Assembly: GCA_002335385.1 (NCBI GenBank)
Contig: DCVK01000005.1
Location: forward strand, 1-54,616
DNA from: Candidatus Aminicenantes bacterium UBA2190
GTDB taxonomy: Bacteria; Acidobacteriota; Aminicenantia; UBA2199
Direction: 5' to 3'
DNA: 54,616 nucleotides
The translations under genes and the position numbers were made by a program. This document shows positions 48,705-54,616 of the stretch, in pieces. Position 1 is the stretch's first letter. Each line of letters starts with the position of its first letter. The notes under the pieces are model-generated. The model was not told where the DNA came from. It worked only from the letters and a program-made list of their open reading frames with translations, and did no database searches.

Positions 48705-49547
48705 TCAATATCCGGTTACCAACAAGCTCCTTGCCCCCCTGACCCCGCATTTCTGGTACCGGCTGTAGACCTGCGCCGCCACCTCCCTGATCTCCCCGCC
48801 CGCTTCGTTCCCGATCCACGAGCCGATCGCCGCCGCCAACGTGTATGCCTCGGGGCACATCAGCCCCGTGGTCCACAACAGGGGGCGGGCGCCGGCCTTT
48901 TTCATCGCCGCGCCGAAATAATCCCTGCTGAGGCAGGCCATGATCATGACATCCCGGGCCCTTTGGTCGGCGCGCGCCGGCAGGACATCGAAGGCGAAGT
49001 CCATCAGGCCGTTGTGGCCGACGTAGCAGATCAAGTCGGCGTCGCCGCCGGTTTTCAACTGGAGCTGGCCGAAGGTGACTCGCGCTTTCTTCTGCCCGGC
49101 GGCATAGCCCAGGAAATCGCCGATGGCCTGGCGGATCGCCGCGCCGTCGTAGGCGTCGGCGACCATGAAAACGGGGGAGTTGGCATGGCGAAACACCAGG
49201 CGTTCATGAATGCTGGCGGCGGGATTTGTGATCTCTGAGATCAGTTTCCAATCCCTGTGCTTCTTGAAAAACGTCTTGACCCCGAAGCCGCACCCCCAGT
49301 AGAGGTTGTTGGCCGGGTCCTGGCCGTTGCCGATCCTCCTCGGCACCTTGACGATCCCCTGGTTGACGTTGTCACAGAGGGCCACGATGACATGGACATA
49401 TCTTGCCTGCCCAGGCGATTCGAGCGAATCCGGCATTACTATGTTATCATTCCCCCGACCGCCATCCCGGGCGCACAGGAAAACACTGAAAGCCGACAGC
49501 CACATCCACGACGCCAGCCAAACCAGCCCGGATCTGTTTTTCCCCAT
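48705..49547 (-). CDS. Secreted caspase-fold-like protein (clan CD candidate)
   Basis: The ATG at 49547 after AAGGAGCGC gives 280 residues with a hydrophobic start (LVWLASWMWLSAFSVFLCA). HVIVALCDNVNQGIV, DADLICYVGHNGLMDF (His178) and RDVMIMACLSRDYF (Cys205) resemble the strand-His-Gly and strand-Ala-Cys elements of clan CD cysteine peptidases (caspase/gingipain/C13 type). The later WTTGLMCPEAYTLAAAI follows. The assignment is from motif spacing only; a protease or a non-catalytic relative is possible. No obvious partner is nearby. Confidence 0.6.
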   Translation of the reverse strand: MGKNRSGLVWLASWMWLSAFSVFLCARDGGRGNDNIVMPDSLESPGQARYVHVIVALCDNVNQGIVKVPRRIGNGQDPANNLYWGCGFGVKTFFKKHRDWKLISEITNPAASIHERLVFRHANSPVFMVADAYDGAAIRQAIGDFLGYAAGQKKARVTFGQLQLKTGGDADLICYVGHNGLMDFAFDVLPARADQRARDVMIMACLSRDYFGAAMKKAGARPLLWTTGLMCPEAYTLAAAIGSWIGNEAGGEIREVAAQVYSRYQKCGVRGARSLLVTGY

Positions 49548-49659
49548 GCGCTCCTTTCCCCTTCTCTCTGAAAGCAGACGCCAGCCAAGGGGAAAGGGTT
49601 TTGCATGAAGGATAGGCCCGGCCCCCAGCCCCTTTTGCTGTCGATGCCTTGCCGATTCC

Positions 49660-50079
49660 TTACGGGATGACCAGCTCCTGGCCCGGGAAGATCTTGTCGG
49701 GGTCCTTCAGCTTGTCCTTGTTGGCCTCGAAGATCTTCATGTAGTCGCCGGCCTTGCCGTAATACTGCTTGGATATCTTGCCCAGGGTGTCGCCGGCCAC
49801 GACCTTGTGGATGCGCAGCGTGGGCGCGTTCTGCGGCTTGGGCGCCGGCTCGTCGCTCAGATACGTGATCTCGGCCGCCAGGTCCTGGGCGAAATTCTTG
49901 TCGACCAGCTTGATCTGGTCCCACACCTTGTACGAGTCCTGCTTGGTCTTGGCCTCGCCGCGGATGACCAGCTTGTCGCCCTGGACATGCAGGTTCTTCA
50001 GCTGCACTTTCAGCGCGTTCATCGTGTTGAGCACCGACTGGTACTTCAGCTTCAATTGATCCAATTTCGCGTCCGCCAT
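49660..50079 (-). CDS. BON-LysM protein, Kbp/YgaU-like
   Basis: The ATG at 50079 after AAGGAGGGATC gives 139 residues. The first part (about residues 20-75) is a BON-like domain (VLNTMNALKVQLKNLHVQGDKLVIRGEAKTKQDSYKVWDQIKLVDKNFAQDLAAEI). The last 47 are a LysM domain: HKVVAGDTLGKISKQYYGKAGDYMKIFEANKDKLKDPDKIFPGQELVIP. This arrangement and length match the potassium-binding protein Kbp of E. coli. No signal peptide is seen, in agreement with a cytoplasmic K+ sensor. Confidence 0.9.
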   Translation of the reverse strand: MADAKLDQLKLKYQSVLNTMNALKVQLKNLHVQGDKLVIRGEAKTKQDSYKVWDQIKLVDKNFAQDLAAEITYLSDEPAPKPQNAPTLRIHKVVAGDTLGKISKQYYGKAGDYMKIFEANKDKLKDPDKIFPGQELVIP

Positions 50080-50141
50080 GATCCCTCCTTGCTTCATTTG
50101 CCCGGGAACGATTTGTTCATCCCCGGATCCCTCTTGAAAAT

Positions 50142-50170
50142 ATTCTAGTCGGAGGTTTGCGCGATGTCAA
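50142..50170 (-). promoter_or_regulatory. Promoter of the Kbp-like gene
   Basis: On the minus strand, TTGACA (50170-50165) and TAGAAT (50147-50142) have a 17-base spacer, 62 bases before the ATG. Confidence 0.75.
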
Positions 50171-50180
50171 CAAATTCGGG

Positions 50181-50209
50181 TTGCATTCATTATTTGATTC
50201 CCCTACCAT
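50181..50209 (+). promoter_or_regulatory. Putative promoter of the 56-aa membrane protein gene
   Basis: TTGCAT at 50181-50186 and TACCAT at 50204-50209 have a 17-base spacer, 31 bases before the ATG. It is divergent from the Kbp-like promoter, with 10 bases between their -35 boxes. Confidence 0.6.
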
Positions 50210-50240
50210 AGGTCGGGAAATACATTTCAGGAGGGAAAAA

Positions 50241-50411
50241 ATGAGATTGAACGCTCCGACCAGGATCACCTGGATCGTTTCGCTCATCCTGGGTCTTTTG
50301 AGCCTTTTGTCCTACTTCGTGGCCATCCCCTTCGTCACCGTCAACCTGTACTGGTTCATGGGCCTCGGCTGGCTGCTGCTGATCCTGTCCACGTTCCTGA
50401 AAGGACTATAA
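50241..50411 (+). CDS. 56-residue membrane protein, unknown function
   Basis: ATG at 50241 after AGGAGGG. The product is almost entirely two membrane segments (ITWIVSLILGLLSLLSYFVAI and FMGLGWLLLILSTFL) joined by a short loop (PFVTVNLYW). It has its own promoter and a good ribosome binding site, which support expression. Family not recognised with certainty. Confidence 0.75.
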   Translation: MRLNAPTRITWIVSLILGLLSLLSYFVAIPFVTVNLYWFMGLGWLLLILSTFLKGL

Positions 50412-50523
50412 CCTTTCAGCCTTTCGCTTACTCCGTTTTGGCCCCATCCTATCCAGGGAAAGATATCTCTGTCCATTTTTCCCACGCGGCAGGCCGGCCC
50501 CAGGATAAAGCGCCCGCTGCGGC

Positions 50524-51996
50524 TTATTCCTGCTCGGCAGCCCGGGTCTCCGCCTGCTGCTCGTTGATCTGCTTCCACAGGCCGGCGCGGCGGATGCCCA
50601 GCTTTTCCGGATCGAAATAGAGCGGCTGCCCCGACTTGCGCTGCTGTTCGTAGTCCTTCAGCGTGGCCAGGCCGACGCGGGAGAGCAGCAGGATGGCGAT
50701 GACGTTCAGCCAGGCCATGAGGCCGACGCCGATGTCGCCCAGTCCCCAGGCCAGGGTGGCGGTGCGCACGGCGCCGTAGTAGGCCATGACCAGCAGGAAG
50801 ATGCGCGCCAGCGTGATCGCCGGGCCGCTTTTCCTCTTGAAAAGGTAGGCCACGTTCGACTCGGTGTAATAGGCGTAGGCCATCAGGGTGGTGAAGGCGA
50901 AGAAGAACAGGGCGACGGCCACGAACTCACCGCCGAAGCCCTTGAAGATGGTGTCGATGGCGCTCTGCGTCCAGGCCGGGCCCGCCTCGACGCCGGGAAG
51001 GTTATGGGCCAGGAACCCCCCCCGGCCGTCGCCGGTGTTGTACATGCCGGTGATCAGGATCATGAAGCCGGTGGCCGTGCAGACCAGCAGCGTGTCGACG
51101 TAAACCGAAAAGGCCTGCACCAGGCCCTGCTGCGCCGGGTGCGCCACCTCGGCCGCCGCGGCCGCCTGCGGCCCTGTCCCCTGGCCGGCCTCGTTCGAGT
51201 AGATGCCGCGCTTGACCCCCCAGGCGATGGCCGAGCCGATGATGCCGCCGAACACGGCGTTTTTGCCAAGCGCCGAAGAGATGATCAGCGCGAACATGGC
51301 CGGGATGCGCCGGAAGTCGATGGCGATGATGACCAGCGCCATCACGATGTAACCAACGGCCATGAAGGGGACCAGCAGCTCGGCCGCGCGGCCGATGCGC
51401 TTGACGCCGCCGAAGATGATCAGGCCCAGCAGCGCGACGATGATGGCCCCGGTGACGGCCGGGGTCAGGACCGGCAGGGCGCTTTGAAAAGCCGAGGCGA
51501 TGCTGTTGGCCTGCACGCCGGGCAGGAGGATGCCGCAGGAGATGACCGTGACCACGGCGAAGATGGTCGAGTACCATTTCTGCCCCAGCCCCTTGTCGAT
51601 GTAGTAGGAGGGGCCGCCGCGATAGACGCCGCCGATCTTCTCCTTCCACACCTGGCCCAGCGCCGCCTCGACGTAGGCCGAGCCGGCGCCGAGGAAGGCG
51701 ATCACCCACATCCAGAAAAGAGCGCCGGGACCGCCGGCGCCGATGGCCGTGGCCACGCCGGCGATGTTGCCCGTACCCACGCGGCCGCCCAGGGCCATGG
51801 CGAAGCCCTGGAAGGAGGAGATCCCCGACATGGAGGCGCGGCCGCGGAAGAGCTGGCCCACCATGTCCTTGATCAGCCGCACCTGCAGGAAGCGGGTGCG
51901 GATGGAGAAATAGACGCCCGCGCCCAGGCAGAGGAGCACCAGCGGCGTGCTCCAGACATAGCTGTTGATCAGGTCGACCACTTGCTGCTGGTTCAT
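50524..51996 (-). CDS. Alanine/glycine:cation symporter (AGCS family)
   Basis: Inner-membrane amino-acid uptake driven by Na+ or H+. The 490 residues have many hydrophobic segments and the family marks ALGGRVGTGNIAGVATAI near residues 68-85, FWMWVIAFLGAGSAYVEAALGQVWKEK, GGPSYYIDKGLG, and NEAGQGTGPQAAAAAEVAHPAQQGL. The start at 51996 is M-N-Q-Q-Q; no strong Shine-Dalgarno precedes it apart from GGGAG. The leader carries a TTTACA/TATGAT pair. The C-terminal tail after the last membrane segment is polar. Confidence 0.95.
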   Translation of the reverse strand: MNQQQVVDLINSYVWSTPLVLLCLGAGVYFSIRTRFLQVRLIKDMVGQLFRGRASMSGISSFQGFAMALGGRVGTGNIAGVATAIGAGGPGALFWMWVIAFLGAGSAYVEAALGQVWKEKIGGVYRGGPSYYIDKGLGQKWYSTIFAVVTVISCGILLPGVQANSIASAFQSALPVLTPAVTGAIIVALLGLIIFGGVKRIGRAAELLVPFMAVGYIVMALVIIAIDFRRIPAMFALIISSALGKNAVFGGIIGSAIAWGVKRGIYSNEAGQGTGPQAAAAAEVAHPAQQGLVQAFSVYVDTLLVCTATGFMILITGMYNTGDGRGGFLAHNLPGVEAGPAWTQSAIDTIFKGFGGEFVAVALFFFAFTTLMAYAYYTESNVAYLFKRKSGPAITLARIFLLVMAYYGAVRTATLAWGLGDIGVGLMAWLNVIAILLLSRVGLATLKDYEQQRKSGQPLYFDPEKLGIRRAGLWKQINEQQAETRAAEQE

Positions 51997-52028
51997 TTCA
52001 GTACTCCCAAATGAATTTATTCTCGGGC

Positions 52029-52058
52029 ATCATATTTTTTGCGAAAGAAAATTGTAAA
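52029..52058 (-). promoter_or_regulatory. Putative promoter of the AGCS gene
   Basis: On the minus strand, TTTACA (52058-52053) and TATGAT (52034-52029) have an 18-base spacer. The -35 box overlaps that of the divergent promoter. Confidence 0.55.
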
Positions 52059-52080
52059 TGGTTTCCGGAATAATTACAAT
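52052..52080 (+). promoter_or_regulatory. Putative promoter of the kinase-like gene
   Basis: TTGTAA at 52052-52057 and TACAAT at 52075-52080 have a 17-base spacer, 23 bases before the ATG. It shares its -35 region with the divergent AGCS promoter, so the two may exclude each other. Confidence 0.55.
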
Positions 52081-52103
52081 GACGGGCAGGACAGGAGGGC
52101 CGA

Positions 52104-52766
52104 ATGTGCAGTGAATTTCCGCCCAAGCTCACGCCGAAGATCATTCTGGAAGGCACGCGCCTGACCCACAAAACGGATATCGCCTTCGCCTTGAACGAGC
52201 ATCCGCGCATCGTCGGGCCGAGAAAATACCGCTACCATTCCCCGCTCGTTTCCGCCGAGTGGTGCGCCTTCACCAATATCCCGTGGGGCAGGGGCTTGAT
52301 CAATTTCGCAGAGCAGGAGGAGGACCTGGCCTTGGAGACCTACCGTACCTGGCTCCATTTATTCGAGTTGCTCAAGTATTATTCCTGGATCGTGGACCGC
52401 TTTCATCTGTCGACCCAGGTTTATCAGAAAAGCCAGGGGCGGACTTACGATTTCACCTGGCTCGAGCAGGGCTTGCAAAAGCTGGGTTTCGCCCTGGTCG
52501 TCTGCACCCGGAGCGAGGAATCCTTTCCCCGGGCCCGGGCTGCGCGGTTGGCGGTTTCGGGAAACCCCGGCCAATACGGTGATTTGAACCGCTTCATCGC
52601 GGAACAGGAAGAGCTGCGGGCCGCCGCCGCCAGGTCGCTTCTGCCCCATTTGCAAATCGATGTTTCAGATGACGATGTCCAGGGGGCGTGCGGACGGATC
52701 GCCGACTGGCTGCAGGAAAAAAGGTTGCTCGGGTTTTACGACGCTCCGCCCGCTGCCGGGACTTGA
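52104..52766 (+). CDS. Deoxynucleoside/thymidylate kinase-like P-loop protein with altered Walker A
   Basis: 220 residues, ATG after CAGGAGGGCCG. PKIILEGTRLTHKTDIAFALNEHP places a P-loop-like G17-x4-H-K-T24 where nucleotide kinases have GxxxxGKT. Later, SWIVDRFHLSTQVYQ resembles the DRFHLSE segment of deoxynucleoside and thymidylate kinases, and VVCTRSEESFPRARAARLA could form the lid. The histidine in place of the last glycine may change nucleotide binding. Whether it is an active kinase cannot be judged. Confidence 0.6.
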   Translation: MCSEFPPKLTPKIILEGTRLTHKTDIAFALNEHPRIVGPRKYRYHSPLVSAEWCAFTNIPWGRGLINFAEQEEDLALETYRTWLHLFELLKYYSWIVDRFHLSTQVYQKSQGRTYDFTWLEQGLQKLGFALVVCTRSEESFPRARAARLAVSGNPGQYGDLNRFIAEQEELRAAAARSLLPHLQIDVSDDDVQGACGRIADWLQEKRLLGFYDAPPAAGT

Positions 52767-52914
52767 GCGGCGGATCCGGCGATATCACGACTTTCCCGGC
52801 GGGGTTCCCGGCTTGCGGATGAAGCTGCCAGCTACAGGGGGAGGTGCCAGGGCAGATCGAGCATCTGCGGCATGTCGGGGCTGAGACCGAGCTGGAAAGG
52901 AATGGCGTCGGCGC

Positions 52915-54495
52915 TCACGGCAAGTCGACAGGCACCACTTCGAAGATCCGGGTTTGAGCTGCCGCCAGCGGCGGCAGGGCTTGGCAAGCCAAGTTTCCGG
53001 TGATGTCGCGCAGCAGCTTCAGCTTGTATTCCGCAGGGATTTGCAGGCCGGAAGCCGTTTCCGGTGAGAAATTGTGCAGCACGAGCAACGTCTGCTGCTC
53101 GTGGCGGCGCAGGAAGGCGTAGATGTTCTTGTTCTCCAGGCGCACGGCCTGGTAACCGCCGCGGCGCAGGGCGACATGGTCGTTGCGCAGCCGGATCAGA
53201 CGCCGGTAATGGCTGAGCAATGAATCGGGGTCTGCCGCCTCGGCCTTGACGTTGATGCCGGGGCGGACGCGGGCCGGGGCGTTCCAGGGTTTGGCCGTGG
53301 AAAAGCCGGCATGTTCCCCGTCGGTCCAGAGCATGGGCTTGCGGATGTTCTCGTCGGGCTTGGTGCCGGGCATGCCGATCTCCTCGCCGTAGTAAATGTA
53401 GGGGGTGCCGGGCAGGGTCAGCAATACAGATGCGGCCAGCTTGAGCTTGTCGAAGTCGGGCCCGTATAGCGACGCGATGCGGTCCATGTCATGGTTGGTC
53501 AGGAACGTGGCGTCGGCGGCATCCTTGGGGTATGTCTCCAGCGTGACTTCCTGGGTGGCGTTGATGAAGCCGGAATTCAAGTCCTTGACCCCGCCCACCA
53601 CGGCGCCGGCCATGTCGAAATTGAAGGCCGAGTCCAGCTCGCGGGGGGAGCCCAGATAGGAGGCGATGGTATCGAGATCGGTCCAGATCTCACCGACCAG
53701 GTAGCAATCCGGCTTATGCTGCTTCAGCGCCTGGTAGAACCTGGCCAGGTAGGCATGCGTTTCCGGCGTGTCCGCCTGCCCTTTTCCCGGCCCGCTCTCG
53801 AAAAGATAGCGGATCGCGTCCAGGCGGAAGCCGTCGGCGCCCGCGTCCAGCCAGTGCTTGGCCACGGTGATCATCTCATCCTGCACGGCGGGGTTGCCGT
53901 AATTGAGGTCGGGCATGCCGTTATAGAACAGGCCGTAAAAATATTCGCCGGCCCGCAGGGCATGCCAGACGTATTCGGGCGAGCTTCCCGACGACCAGGG
54001 CTGTCTCCAGCCGGACGGCAGCGATTTCTTCCAGACGTACCAGTCCCTCTTCGGGCTCGTGTCGTCGGCTGCGGCGAGGAACCTGGGATGCCGGCTGGAA
54101 GAATGGTTCAAGACCAGGTCGATGATGACGCGCATGCCGCGCCGGTGGGCTTCCGCGACCAGGCGCTTGAAGTCCGCCATGGTGCCGTAATCCTTATTGA
54201 CGTCGTAATAGTCGGTCACATCGTAACCGTGGTAGCTGGGGGAAGGGGAGATGGGCATGAGCCAGAGGGCGGTGACCCCGAGGTCGGCGCCGGTGGCCGG
54301 GTCGCCGTCATTGAGGTAGTCGAGCCGGGCGGTCAACCCGTTCAGGTCGCCCACGCCGTCGCCGTTGCTGTCATTGAAACTGCGCACGAAAACTTCATAA
54401 AAAACCGCATCGCGGAACCAGTCGTCGATCGCCGGGGCGGCGCAGGCAGCTCCGAAAAAAATAGTCAAAAAAAGCGAAACTGCTTTCTTATGCAT
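52915..54495 (-). CDS. Secreted GH13 alpha-amylase/alpha-glucosidase
   Basis: 526 residues with a signal peptide (VSLFLTIFFGAACAAP; Cys18 could be lipidated). The barrel shows WFRDAVFYEVFVRSF, the Ca-binding-like loop NDSNGDGVGDLNG at residues 41-53, MRVIIDLVLNHSS, nucleophile Asp226 in DGFRLDAIRY, acid/base Glu269 in YLVGEIW, and Asp336 in LTNHDMDR. A C-terminal beta domain follows. It probably hydrolyses alpha-glucans or maltooligosaccharides outside the cytoplasm. GGGAGG precedes the ATG. The gap 52767-52914 shows nothing clear. Confidence 0.94.
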   Translation of the reverse strand: MHKKAVSLFLTIFFGAACAAPAIDDWFRDAVFYEVFVRSFNDSNGDGVGDLNGLTARLDYLNDGDPATGADLGVTALWLMPISPSPSYHGYDVTDYYDVNKDYGTMADFKRLVAEAHRRGMRVIIDLVLNHSSSRHPRFLAAADDTSPKRDWYVWKKSLPSGWRQPWSSGSSPEYVWHALRAGEYFYGLFYNGMPDLNYGNPAVQDEMITVAKHWLDAGADGFRLDAIRYLFESGPGKGQADTPETHAYLARFYQALKQHKPDCYLVGEIWTDLDTIASYLGSPRELDSAFNFDMAGAVVGGVKDLNSGFINATQEVTLETYPKDAADATFLTNHDMDRIASLYGPDFDKLKLAASVLLTLPGTPYIYYGEEIGMPGTKPDENIRKPMLWTDGEHAGFSTAKPWNAPARVRPGINVKAEAADPDSLLSHYRRLIRLRNDHVALRRGGYQAVRLENKNIYAFLRRHEQQTLLVLHNFSPETASGLQIPAEYKLKLLRDITGNLACQALPPLAAAQTRIFEVVPVDLP

Positions 54496-54530
54496 GGTGC
54501 GCCTCCCGTTTTCACGTGCCGATGCGGATG

Positions 54531-54560
54531 ATTATAGCTTTTATTTCATGGCCGCTGCAA
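54531..54560 (-). promoter_or_regulatory. Putative promoter of the GH13 gene
   Basis: On the minus strand, TTGCAG (54560-54555) and TATAAT (54536-54531) have an 18-base spacer, 35 bases before the ATG. Confidence 0.65.
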
Positions 54561-54616
54561 GCGGCGCGGATTTCCCGGGAGAAAAATAAAAAGCTGGCAT
54601 CACCCCATATTTTTTG

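Overview
The window is a GC-rich bacterial chromosome segment. Positions 1-14902 hold a complete, uninterrupted S10-spc-alpha ribosomal protein operon: the tail of tuf, then rpsJ to rplQ with secY, adk, map, infA and rpoA, all on the + strand. Several ribosomal proteins and adenylate kinase keep Zn-type cysteine quartets. Gene content, the coding style and intergenic heptamer arrays suggest an uncultivated Acidobacteriota-like lineage such as Candidatus Aminicenantes. That placement is an inference from general familiarity and was not tested.

Layout. (1) 1-14902: translation and secretion operon with many start/stop overlaps. (2) 14910-17288: tRNA-Gly(CCC), a bactofilin, a LipM-type octanoyltransferase and a secreted PgaB-like glycosidase-fold protein. 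(3) 17289-31615: a repeat-rich accessory zone with a Tat-exported aldo/keto reductase carrying Fe-S motifs, mtnA, a PspC-domain protein, an SOS mutagenesis operon (lexA, Y-family polymerase, S23-type four-helix protein, DnaE2-like polymerase), a glutaredoxin plus ferredoxin:thioredoxin-reductase/rubredoxin fusion, and a class V aminotransferase. Nearly every intergenic gap here holds a hairpin whose arms are degenerate 7-bp (or 11-bp) tandem units. (4) 31608-36514: a HEGYPGHH metallopeptidase-like protein, two secreted proteins of unknown function, a gene remnant, and tRNA-Ser(UGA) followed by a palindromic duplication of its own 3' end. (5) 36515-45789: a DJ-1/nitroreductase fusion, a LytS/LytTR two-component set with one intact and one degenerate sensor kinase, a serine beta-lactamase-like hydrolase, an Ntn amidase, an iron-sulfur flavoprotein and a methyltransferase. 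(6) 46037-54616: tandem paralogous secreted proteins, a caspase-fold-like protein, a BON-LysM (Kbp-like) protein, an AGCS amino-acid:cation symporter, a kinase-like P-loop protein and a GH13 alpha-glucosidase/amylase.

The most unusual features are the family of heptamer hairpins. One type abuts promoter -35 boxes, one lies between convergent genes, and one flanks the S23 gene inside the SOS operon. A 36-bp palindromic unit is also inserted in frame into both lexA and the dnaE-like gene, in different reading frames. A GTTC-N7-GTTC-type site overlaps the lexA ribosome binding site, which suggests autoregulation of the operon. Many housekeeping-like -35/-10 pairs with 16-18 bp spacing can be read directly and are listed. 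No rRNA, CRISPR array or recognisable transposase was seen.
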